Shown piece by piece: positions 10,783-19,849 of a stretch of 31,145 nucleotides of DNA. The translations under genes were made by a program, and so were the position numbers. The DNA lies in the NCBI GenBank assembly GCA_000151295.1, contig GG745333.1, forward strand, positions 1,353,850 to 1,384,994, given 5' to 3'. The notes beneath the pieces were generated by a model. That model did not search any database, was not told where the DNA came from, and saw only the letters and a list, made by a program, of their open reading frames with translations. This DNA comes from Allomyces macrogynus ATCC 38327 (lineage: Eukaryota; Blastocladiomycota; Blastocladiomycetes; Blastocladiales; Blastocladiaceae). Each line of letters starts with the position of its first letter. The stretch's first letter is position 1.

Positions 10783-11662
10783 AGGCGCGAGTGCAGTTGC
10801 GGGGCTGGGGGTGTCGCGCAGCATGTCGAGCACGTCGTCCATAAAGTCGCGGTCGGGCGAGGCCTTGTAGTCGAGCGCGCGGGAGATGATGGTTTCGAAT
10901 GCGGCCACGACGTTGGTGCCGTCGCTGGTTTTTTTTCAGGGCTCGACGGTGAGTGAGAGAGAGAGCGCCAGGAGAGGAGAGACCGAGAGACGGGGGGAGG
11001 GGAGTGTACCTTGCGCTCACAAACATGACGGGTAGCTGGTTCTCCACGGCAAACTTGAAGTCGCGCTTGGCCATTTCGGGCTGCACGTCCACCTTGTTGG
11101 CGAGAATCAAAACAGGGATCTTGGGACGGTATTGCCGCAGCTCACGGTACCAGTTGTCGAGGTTTTTGTAGGTGACTTTGCGCGTCAGGTCAAAGCACAG
11201 AAGGCAGGCGTGTGCACCTATCGAACCCGGATCGGCGGCAAGTTAGCACTCTTCTCCACCCGTCGAATGTGAAACGGGAAGCGAGCGCAAAGCGGGTACC
11301 GTAGTAGTAGCTCGCGTGCATGCTCGCAAACCGCTCTTGCCCGGCCGTGTCATAGAAATCAATGGCGAGCGATTGGCCCGTGGTCGGGTGCTTGGTGGAA
11401 TGGCGGAAGACGGTGATGGCGTAGGCTAACGAACAGGAGCGGCAAGGTCGTGTGCAAGAATGTTGCCATCGCGGTCAGTGGTTGGTGGTTGGCCGCCCGC
11501 GCGAGGAAAGGAACGGAATCCTCGGTGTCCGGACAGCGTACTCGACGAGGTTTGCTGCGAATAGGACTGGACGAGGAATCGCTCGACGAGCTTGGTCTTT
11601 CCTGCGGCCGAGTCGCCGAGGAGAATGATTTTGAGATCAGCGGGTTGGTCTTCGACTGGCAT
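10777..11662 (-). CDS. RABL2: RABL2, Rab-like small GTPase of cilia/intraflagellar transport
   Basis: Small GTPase that in other organisms binds the IFT-B complex and helps start intraflagellar transport at the ciliary base. Exons 11662-11542, 11425-11300, 11217-11010 and 10924-10777 give 200 residues, ending TAA. G1 is GDSAAGKTKL, G3 is DTAGQERF followed by the RABL2 hallmark SMHASYYY, G4 is NKVD and G5 is VSASDGTN. Around the splice joints SQQTSSTYAITVF and GAHACLLCFDLTRKVTYKNL fit RABL2 closely and differ from ordinary Rabs. The C-terminus (TALAPL) has no prenylation cysteines, as in the family. A fungus with RABL2 should build a motile flagellum. The last 6 bp overlap the end of Rictor on the other strand. 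Upstream, the frame stays open but 11662 is the first ATG that fits the family start. Confidence 0.93.
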
Positions 11663-12031
11663 CGTGGTGCGTCGACGGGTCGGGTGGAATGGATTGCAGG
11701 TGATTCGGGCCGTTCGAAGGGCAGGATAACGTCCAATTTGTTGCAGTGGAGGATTAGAGGAAGGGCAGATGAGACGAGCGCCGGCTCGACGACGAGGAGG
11801 CACACGAGAATGGTGGAAGTGATCCTTTTCGCCCGTCTGATCAAGTCACGGGACCGCGTCGGGTCGTTTGCTCATCTTCTCGCAAACGATTCGGCCCTTG
11901 TCGACGTCGACGTCGACGACGCTGTTCGTTGCTTGCATGATCACCAGCTGCAATCTTTCTCCTCGCAAAATACCTCCCGCTCCTGTTGCATTCCGACTCT
12001 CTAGGCTTCAGTATCCGTTGGAACCCAAACA
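11663..12031. promoter_or_regulatory. Divergent promoter shared by RABL2 and the coiled-coil gene
   Basis: The 369 bp between two head-to-head start codons must carry regulatory signals for both genes. Its most conspicuous element is a perfect palindrome made of three GTCGAC units (11900-11917). I see no TATA box and no complete RFX X-box. Confidence 0.6.
11900..11917. promoter_or_regulatory. 18-bp palindrome of three tandem GTCGAC units
   Basis: GTCGACGTCGACGTCGAC reads identically on both strands and contains two GACGTC cores, the half of the CRE/bZIP-type site. It lies about midway in the divergent promoter of RABL2 and the coiled-coil gene. A regulatory role is inferred from position and symmetry only. 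Confidence 0.35.
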
Positions 12032-14195
12032 ATGCCAACCATCGACGATGCCGGCCCGTCAAGCACGGCGACAGTGGCCCCTGCCTCGCTGGTGCAAACC
12101 GCAGAGCCCACCGTGTCGCCGATGACCGAATTCCAGCTTACCATCGACACTCAGCGTCGTCACGCCGAGGGGCCAGTGCACCACTCCGCCCATCCTCCTC
12201 GCGAAGCGCCCGCCACATCATCGCCGACTGGATCGGACAGCAGCCCGACCAAGTCGCCTCGCCATCGCAAGAGCCCGACGAAGCGCTCGCGCTCCCCGAA
12301 TGAGGAGGGGGCTCACTTGGGCCGCAAGCAGCTCGTCGGCACGATTGATCAGCTCCAACAGGTCGCTCAAAAGGGTGCGTGGCTGTTGTACTTGGCTGTC
12401 TGCGCTCTTGATGGTGATGTCCCTCGAACGGTATTTCCTGTCTAGCCTACGACGAGGTTGCCAACCTCAAGGAGCGGATTGCCGAGCTTGAAAAGACCAA
12501 TCATGTGTTGCAGGAACAGGCGCGTTCGCACGAGCGCAATCATTCTCCTCTTCTACTCTTGCTCACGGTCTCAACGTCGTTTTTGCAGTCGGCGCACCAG
12601 CAGCGGCAAAACGTCGATCTGGCTGAGCGGCTGAAGAAGCGCGAAACGGCTCTCGACACGATCTCGAGCGGTACGCACTTCGTACCACGTCCACCCCGCA
12701 ATTCTGAACCTCGTTCATTTTCTCCTAAACGCTCGCTTTTGTAGCCGTCAAGAAAGCCGTCTCACAATTCCGCTCGCTGCAAGCCAAGTACGCCACCGAA
12801 ATCCAGCGCCGCACGCTCGCTGAGTCGCGGCTCGAAGTCGCGCTCGCTCGGCTCTGCGTGCTCGAGGAAGCCAACGACCTCGAGCGCCAGTTTGCCCCGT
12901 CCGTGGCCGGCACGCCGTCGCCGCCGCGGTTTGCTCCACTCGATGCGCCAAGAAGCGCACCTACGGCTGGCCGGCCGGTGGCGTTTACCGAGACCAGGCG
13001 CGCGCGGTCCCGATCCCGATCGCCACCGCGTCCCGCGAACAATGTGGGTCAGGATTTGGGCTCAACGCGCGCGGCGGGATCGGCGTTGTCCCCGGTCGAG
13101 TCGGAGGAGATTCGGTCGGATTTGCGTCGGCATTTTGCCGAGTTACTGCATTTGCAAGTGCGTACTGGACGGCTGAAGCGTTCATATTGCTTGTAAACTG
13201 ACCATGCTTGCTGTCCCGCAGGATCAAGCGATCCTGGCCCACTCTCCCGCGTCCACCCCACGCGCGACCCGCAAGCGCTCGCCATCGCGCACGCGGGTGC
13301 CGGTTGCCGAACCGAGCTGGCGGGTGGCTGCGCCAGCAGCCACTACCCCAAAGCCATTCTTGACCAAGGGCCCGCGACCCGTCTCGTTGCAGTCACTCAC
13401 AACCATGGGTGCGTTCTTTGATCTTACTCGGTGCGAAAATTCTGACATTGATCCATTTGCCATGGTAGAGCACGAGCTCGACAACATCATTTCCGCCCTG
13501 ACCCCGAGTCAACCAAATCACGACCCGCGTGCGACAGCGTCAGCTCCGGGTACCGCGCACGTCGACCTCGAAGACATGGACCTCGACGATTTGGACCTCG
13601 AAACGGCCGACGTGAACCGGCTGACGATGATTCTGGTCTGTGGCGGCATCTGCATTCACCGAACTGATTCTCCTGTTCCTCGCTGACACTCTCCACCGGA
13701 CAGAACCACGTCTCGAAAGACCTGCAACGTCGCGGCCAACAATGGACCAGCACCGCACCCATTTCGCACCCTCCCGCATCCGCATCCGCGACGACCCGCA
13801 AGCCTGACCGGATCCGCACCCCGTCCCCGATCCGCAGCGCCCCACCGCCCACCGAAACGACCACCGAAACAATCTACTCCGGCTCAGCGGCACGCCGCCG
13901 GCGCGCCGGTAGCTCAACCACATCCCCCTCCCAAGCCCCCTCGTCCGCCGACCCAAGCCGGTCGTTCGGCACGGGCAGTGCGCTCGGCTCGTCGTCGCGT
14001 ACGCCGCGGATCCCGACGGCATCAACCAAGTCTTTGGCGCCGAGTTCGTTGCGGCACAATGAAGTCGTGCCGTCGTCGCGGACCGGGCAGCCTTTACCGA
14101 GCGCCGTGTCGACCAAGTTGACGGGCGTGCCGTTGGTGGACGACTTGTATGATTATTTGGAGGTGGAGTTGCTGAGCTCGACAGGTTACTACTAG
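12032..14195 (+). CDS. Unrecognised Ser/Pro-rich protein with central coiled coils
   Basis: No family recognised. Seven exons: 12032-12374, 12446-12519, 12589-12670, 12745-13157, 13222-13408, 13469-13635 and 13704-14195, giving 585 residues, ending TAG. Residues 1-95 are disordered with S-P-T-K type basic sites (SPTKSPRHRKSPTKRSRSP). Residues about 98-225 carry heptad-rich helices (VANLKERIAELEKTNHVLQ; QQRQNVDLAERLKKRETAL; FRSLQAKYATEIQRRTLAE). A basic RS/SP segment (RARSRSRSPPRP), an acidic block DLEDMDLDDLDLE (about 398-410) and a long Ser/Thr/Pro-rich tail ending near LVDDLYDYLEVELLSS follow. The intron at 12520-12588 appears to be GC-AG; the alternative donor is GT at 12505. The introns at 12520 and 13409 are multiples of three and lack stops, so retention would keep the frame. 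Many S-P/T-P sites suggest proline-directed kinase control. A cytoskeletal or spindle role is only a guess. Confidence 0.78.
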
Positions 14196-14640
14196 AAGGG
14201 AGGGGACTGATTTGACGCGTCGGGGACTGTTATTCGGGATGGTCATTTGGATGGGAAGACAGTCCATGACCGGATCGTGCGAATAGACTAATGGAAATGG
14301 TCCCCATTTTGGAGATGTTCGCAAGGGAAATGGAGAACTGCGGGATGAACCAGGCCGGTCCAGACTTGTGATCACGCGGCAGATGGCCCAGCGGAGCGAT
14401 CCGGTCGAGACTTGAGCCTACTTCTTGGGCGGGAAATGAATGTGTTGGGCGACAAACAGAACGGGCGCAAGTGCCGGAACATTGTCCACCCGGACGAGCG
14501 CAACGAGTCGGCCGACTTCAGCAAGAGATTGACTGGAGTCCAGCTGCGCGTTTCCCCAACTGGCAATCAGGCAAGCGGAAGGCAACAATTCACAGACACG
14601 ACACCAAAAAAAATGCACTGGCTATTTGCACGGCTTCAAA
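14196..14640. other. Intergenic between convergent genes (coiled-coil gene and ArsJ-like locus)
   Basis: Both flanking genes end here, so this should be 3' UTR and terminator sequence for both strands. An A8 run (about 14607-14614) lies 28 bp beyond the last ArsJ-like stop. Short reading frames on both strands show no family resemblance. Confidence 0.5.
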
Positions 14641-16318
14641 TCAAGACTGTCCAGCTGGATCAGTCTTGTTTTCGGCGACGAGCTCTTCATCCTCTCCGTT
14701 CTCTGGGTCCGCATTCGCCGCCTGCTCAACAACCACCGGATCCTGCTTCTTGGCCTCGTCCGGGTGCGTCAGGAACATATTGACGGCATTGCTCACGACC
14801 AGGAACGCGACATTGCACCACAAGCACATGCTCAGGCTGTAATACGAGTACAGGTACCCCGACGCGAGCGTTCCAATCAGTCACCCCATGGCACTCGCGC
14901 AATAGTCAATGCCGACATTGGCCGCGACCTTGTCGCAGTTCGAGTAGGCAACAATCAAGTAACTGTGCAAACTCGACGCGACCGCGAAAAACGCGGCAAA
15001 CACGAGCAACCCCACGACGAGCACGACCGATGTTGAAACGACCGCGTCATTGGTCGCGTAAAGAACGCCCGCCAACACGATCGACACGACCACGAGCGCG
15101 ACCAGCGTCGGGAGCAAGGGCCGCGGCGAGTGCGCGTCCATCCCGACGCGCTTGACGAGATGCGGCGCGGCCGACTGCACACTGCCGTACAAAATCACCC
15201 ACCCGGCCAAGAACGCGCCCGTCGAAAAATACGGCCAGTGCAAGACACCCCGTAAAAACACGGGCAAGGGCACATCGAACCACAGGTCGCGCGACCCGAA
15301 CAGGAACAGGCGCGCGAGCGACAAGCGTCGGATCATGGGGTTCTGCTTGCGCAGGACGCCCAGGAGCGTGAGCCGTGTCTTGGGTTTGCCGAGTTGCGGG
15401 GCCACGTACCGCACCGACGCGGCGAGGACAAGCACGGTCAGGACGAGCAGGACGGTCAGCGCCGGCGTGAGGCCCCAGGTCACAAGCAGCGCGCCGAAAA
15501 AGTAACCGAGCCCCTTGATGGAGTTTTTTGCGCCGGTCAGGTACGCGACGAGCTTAAGCAGGGACGGGCCCGTGGCGCTGGCCACGTCTGATTTGGAGAC
15601 AAGTTTGGTGACGCCCTTGCCGCTCATTTTCACGAGATCTAGCCAAATTTGCACGCAAACAAGTGAGTGATCGGGTGGAGAACGTTGAGTAACAAACAAT
15701 AAGGTCGACCTACCTTTGGCCACGCCGGAAAAGCCCTGGGCAACCGCGACAAACGCCGTCGTTGCAACCTTGGACCACGTCGGGTTGAGGCCGTAGAGTA
15801 TCGAGATGTCGATGACTTGAAAACGAGTCTGGGACAAGAAGAGAGCAAACGATCAGTCGGCATCGTCGCCGTCGCTTCGTGCACAAATCTACCCCATACC
15901 CCGCGAGCAGCAGTGGCCGGAGCCCCAAGCGCGACCCCATGATGCCACCAAACAGATTGGTCACGACGCCAAACACCTCGTAGAGCGAAAGCATGATGGC
16001 GAGCTTAATGGGCGTAAACTTGCGCGAATAGAGCTCAAAGGGCACGGCCATGCGCAGCGCCGAGTCGGGCAACGCAAACGACAGGCACGTCTACGCGATC
16101 GTGTAGAAATTCGCCATCTTGTCGACCTGCTCGTCGTCCACCTTGCGCGGGTCGCCATTTCCTGGTACTTGATCCGGTGCAGCTGCTGGTGCAGCTTCTG
16201 GTTCCATGTCGTTGTCGTCGACATGGCCACCACCGCCACCACGGTGCGTCAACGACTGGTGCTCGCCGTCGGTATCGCCATGCGGAATAGAAGACGACGG
16301 AACATGGTCGTGCTTCAT
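14641..16318 (-). pseudogene. arsJ: ArsJ-like MFS carrier (organoarsenical efflux family) with two in-frame stop codons
   Basis: MFS protein of the ArsJ family, which in bacteria exports 1-arseno-3-phosphoglycerate made by a partner GAPDH; no GAPDH is in this window. The frame runs through 16318-15893, 15828-15714 and 15638-14641, with introns 15892-15829 and 15713-15639. Family-type segments are LPDSALRMAVPFELYSRKFT, YEVFGVVTNLFGG, VAQGFSGVAKDLVKM, NSIKGLGYFFGALLVTWGL, LFLFGSRDLWFDVPLPVFL and SSLHSYLIVAYS. A TAG at 16093-16091 interrupts helix 1 (NFYTIA, stop, TCLSFALPDS). A TGA at 14883-14881 interrupts a late helix (CASAMG, stop, LIGTLASGYLY), where I expect the family's conserved Arg (CGA to TGA). 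Similarity resumes directly after each stop. A 78-nt intron (16168-16091) could remove the first stop but would shorten helix 1. Pseudogene, assembly error or readthrough are possible. Confidence 0.72.
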
Positions 16319-16821
16319 CGTAGTCGTGCCGTTCAGAAACACCAGATGCACGCGGCAGTGCAGTTGTTCGTGATCGCTTTGCGTGAGATGCTTGGTGTCC
16401 GCGGGACTGACGCCTTGGTCAGGCGACTTCCGTCGTCACGACGAGCACACGAACACGAGCTCGCTGCTCCTGTTCTTGCAACCTGCTGCGAGTTCGAGTC
16501 GGGTGCAAGGTTGCGCTTGCAGAAGCTGGAGCCGCAGGCTGGACATGGTTGGCTCTCGTTCTCGTTCTCTGGACCAGAGTGGAAAAAGAAGCAGCAAGCT
16601 TTGTCGAGAGCAACGAAGGAACGGCCAACCGCGCAGTTGGGCCAACCGGTGACCAACGCAACGATGCCGGGCCTTTCCTTCTCTCTCTCAACTGCGCCAG
16701 CACCAGTGCTCCTTCACCAACATTGCCGACCCCCGCCGCTGCCGTGCTCTTGCTGCAAATACTGCAGCTTGTGCTCGGCCTCGCTCTCGTCACCATCCCG
16801 GCCTCGACTCGATTCGCAACC
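16319..16821. other. Intergenic between the ArsJ-like locus and the Trp-rich protein gene (divergent)
   Basis: Head-to-head flanks, so promoter sequence for both is expected. There is no TATA consensus. A CT-rich stretch (CTTCTCTCTCTCAACT, about 16678-16693) lies about 130 bp before the ATG at 16822. I see no RNA gene. Confidence 0.5.
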
Positions 16822-17848
16822 ATGGCCGACGCGCCGTCCCGCCGCGAGCCGCCCGACGATACCGCCTCCACGTCGCTCCGCACCACCGCAACTGCACCTG
16901 CACCGGCAGCGTCTGTACCCGTCACCCACCATGCATCGCAAGCGACCGGAGCCAGCAGGACGAGCACGACGCCCGCGCCCGACGCCGACCAGCCGCCATG
17001 GACGACAGCGCGTGCCACGACGGGCCCAATGATTGTGCATACGCGTCCGTTCCGCGTGTGCTTTTCCTACACGCCGTGGAGGGCCCGTGAGTCCAGGACA
17101 AGGGACTCGACAGCAACAGCAACAGCAACAGCGCCGGCCACGCCCAAGCACGTCACAGTGTCGTTGCGGCGCGACCCGGTTCGTGGTTTCCCCCGCACGC
17201 TTGTTTCCCGTCATGCGCGCGAGTGCGGCCATGTGGACTCATGACCGCTGCTGCTCCCGCTCCCCGCATCTCGCGTTCTCCAACTAGTGCTACGTGCAGC
17301 GCCACTGGTGGAACTTTGGCGAGGGTCTCTACTTTGAGCGCACGACCAACCCGGACCGATGGTCCAAGTGGTGGTCGACGGTCCCGGACCCAACGGTGCC
17401 GAGCAAGCCAAGGTCGGTCTGGCATAACCGACCCGACGACTTTGAGGTGCATCTCGGCGACGTGATGCTGCAGGCGCAGCAGCGAGGTACCCATCGTCCA
17501 TCGATCCGTTCTCACCGGTTGCGGAGCGTGCCGATAGGTCCGCTATGTGCTCACTCTTGCTCATCTTCTGTAGCTGCTACGCACCTGTCGCACACGTTTG
17601 GCCCACCACTCGACCTTTGCATGCGGTACGCGCGCGGGTTTGTCGACGGCACGCACCTGTCGGTGCTCGCGTTTACGGCCGCCATGGTCGCGAACGGCGC
17701 GCCGTGGCGGACGGGCAAGCGCATGATCGAGATGTGGGCGCGGCCCGAGTCGACGCCACCACCATCCGGGAGTAGCAGTAGCAGTAGCAGCTCTTCCGGT
17801 TCGGGCCCGTCGTCGTCACGCGACAACCGGCCGAACGGAAGTTTGTGA
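16822..17848 (+). CDS. Unrecognised small Trp-rich protein (possible distant eIF4E-like fold, weak)
   Basis: No family recognised with confidence. Preferred exons: 16822-17086, 17159-17178, 17288-17486 and 17574-17848 (252 aa, ending TGA). The 72-nt segment 17087-17158 has a consensus donor (GTGAGT) and CAG acceptor but is also a stop-free multiple of three; if retained the protein is 276 aa. The start has a good context (CAACCATGG). Residues 1-70 are disordered, rich in Ala, Thr and Pro. The core has HTRPFRVCFSYTPWRA, then CYVQRHWWNFGEGLYFER, DRWSKWWSTVPDPTVPSK and a C-terminal FVDGTHLSVLAF and KRMIEMWARPES, followed by a poly-Ser/Gly tail. The order of an N-terminal aromatic strand, a W-rich middle and a final DG..LSV...(I)E.WA strand faintly recalls eIF4E, but the WED-GG cap-pocket motif is absent. 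No signal peptide or membrane helix is seen. Confidence 0.62.
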
Positions 17849-17878
17849 TCCAGCGTCGGTCGCCCCTCCCTGGCTCGG

Positions 17879-17913
<35 letters not shown>

Positions 17914-18695
17914 GCGTTGCGTTTCTTCCCTCTCCCCCTTGCTCTGTTAGACTGTGTTCCTTTTTTTTCTTTTCGTGTTGCGTGATTTCGTAGAGCGGCG
18001 AGCATCGACCCAATCTTTCGAACGAGGAAATATGTGCTTTTTGCAGACGTTCTTTTGTTGCGCCGTTACTCTGTTGCCCGCTTTGCACGCCCTCTCGTCA
18101 TTCCCTCTGTTGGTCGTATGCTCGCAGCGCGTCGCGGCACCCGTTTTCCGTACCCCACCCCCCGACCCAACCCCGCGGCCACCCCTGCGTCTTGAAGCCT
18201 GGCAGCGCCATTACCTCGTGTCACGGCGGCGTCGTTTGTATATATTTGCGAAAGGGATGCGTTTGCTATTCGGCTTTCCGCCCGTGAGCAGTTTTGCTTG
18301 CGCATGTCGGAGGACAGCCCAGCGCCTGGCACGTGCCCTCCGAGTGTGAGTCAGAGGACGGGGCGGCGGGCGCGTGCGTGCCACAACCATCTTGGATGGC
18401 GTGACCGCGGCGATTTCGCGTTTGCAGCGCGCCGCCACGTCACCGCGGCTGCCCATCCAAAACCGGCGCGCCGAGTCGCTGGGCGACGTCAAGCTGACCA
18501 GCAACTTGCCGCAGTCCCGACGCTCGCACTCCTTGCGACCGACTGCATCTGTGCCAGCACGCCCGCGCGGCCGCCGCCAGCATCCGCATCCGCCCGCTGC
18601 CAGCTCAAGGCCGCAACAAAAGCCCCCCGCACCCGCCAGCACAGCGCCATCCGCGATCTCCCGCACCGCACCTCCAAGCACCGCCACCGCACACC
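17849..18695. other. Intergenic upstream of ATG3 (3' flank of the Trp-rich gene plus ATG3 promoter)
   Basis: Contains a (CTG)10 tract just after the upstream stop, a T-rich stretch around 17960-17975 (likely 3' UTR or terminator) and an AT-rich TATATATTT motif at 18239-18247, some 450 bp before the ATG3 start. The remaining frames show only GC-biased low complexity. I see no RNA gene. Confidence 0.5.
17880..17909 (+). repeat. (CTG)10 trinucleotide repeat
   Basis: Ten perfect CTG units, 31 nt after the stop codon of the Trp-rich protein gene, so probably within its 3' UTR. It is the longest perfect triplet tract in the window. Confidence 0.9.
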
Positions 18696-19849
18696 ATGAG
18701 CAACCTCACGTCCATGTTCAAGGGCATTCGCGAGTACTGGACGCCCGTCCTGACGGCGTCGCGGTTCGAGACCGACGCGGTCCTCACGCCCGACGAGTTT
18801 GTCGCGGCGGGCGACTACCTTGTCTTCAAGTGCGGCACGTGGCGGTGGGAGGCCGGCGACCCGGCCAAGCGCCGAGACTACTTGCCTGCCGACAAGCAGT
18901 TCTTGACGACCAAGAATGGTACCGCCTTTTGTTTGCCTGCGCGCCGCTGGATGGCTGCCGAGTTAACGGGGGCTCATGTTACGCTGTTGGCCGCTCTCTA
19001 GTCCCCTGTCTCAAACGCCTGCACGAAATGGAGTACCACGCGTCGGAAAAGACGGTCGAGACCGACGACGGCGGCGACGGGTGGCTCGCGACGCATTACA
19101 AGGGTACTCATTCTCCTCGTCCATTCTGTGTCCGCACGGATACCGCACCGATTGCTCACTCCATCGATGCTTTTTGTTCTCCTCCACCAGGCGAAGGCGC
19201 ACCGGACGTGTCCGACGACTCGGACCTCGACCTGCTCGACGACGTGGCCGCCGAATTTGTCGAAAAGCTGACCATGGACGCGACCGGCACCTCCTCGTCC
19301 ACGTCCAAGCCGCCAGCGCGACCTGCCGCGTCGTCCGCAGCCGCGCACCCGCCACCGCCGGCACACCACGCTGCCGCGGCTCCCGAGCCCGACGACATCC
19401 CCGACATTGACGACATGGACGATCTCGCCGGCGGTGTCTCTGAAGCGCCCGACCCGGCGGCCGTCCACGCGTCGACTTCCACCAAGATCGTGCGCACGCG
19501 CACCTACGACCTGGCCATCACCTACGACAAGTACTACCAGACGCCCAAGCTGGCGCTGTTTGGGTACGATGAGGCGCGGCAGCCGCTCACAGGCGCACAG
19601 ATGCTGCAGGACATATCGCAGGACCATGCCAACAAGACGGTAACCATGGAGCCGCACCCGCACCTCGCGGGGGTCATGGTCGCCGCAATTCACCCGTGCC
19701 GCCACGCGGAAGTTATGAAGCGCATCATGGATAAGATGCGTGAAGGTGGCAAGGCGGTGCGCGTGGACCAGTACCTGATTGTGTTTTTGAAGTTTATGGC
19801 GTCGGTGATTCCGACAATCGATTACGACCATACGATGGCGCTCGAGTGA
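18696..19849 (+). CDS. ATG3: Atg3, E2-like enzyme conjugating Atg8/LC3 to phosphatidylethanolamine
   Basis: Core autophagy enzyme: it takes Atg8 from the E1 Atg7 as a thioester and passes it to phosphatidylethanolamine on the growing phagophore. Exons 18696-18918, 19002-19103 and 19191-19849 give 327 residues, ending TGA. The N-terminus MSNLTSMFKGIREYWTPVL is the membrane-sensing amphipathic helix of the family. FVAAGDYLVFKCGTWRWE and RDYLPADKQFLTTKNVPCLK are conserved blocks, the second completed by splicing. A flexible acidic and Ala/Pro-rich segment (about 115-190) corresponds to the Atg7/Atg12-binding region. The catalytic cysteine is in AAIHPCRHAEVMKRI (about residue 278). The C-terminus YLIVFLKFMASVIPTIDYDH matches the family almost exactly. 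All key residues are intact and the length is normal. Confidence 0.97.

Noticed and set aside
11218..11230. tRNA B-box-like GGTTCGATAGG on the minus strand
   Set aside because: It lies at the acceptor of a RABL2 intron, and no A-box or cloverleaf can be drawn around it.
14836..14883. A 48-nt intron (donor GTGACT, acceptor ACAG) removing the TGA of the ArsJ-like gene
   Set aside because: It is shorter than every other intron here, has a poor donor, and would delete the family-like helix segment LIGTLASGYLY that continues the frame.
18374..19849. Single 491-codon frame reading through ATG3
   Set aside because: It uses the wrong frame for the first ATG3 exon and reads through an intron; the three-exon model rebuilds the conserved protein exactly.
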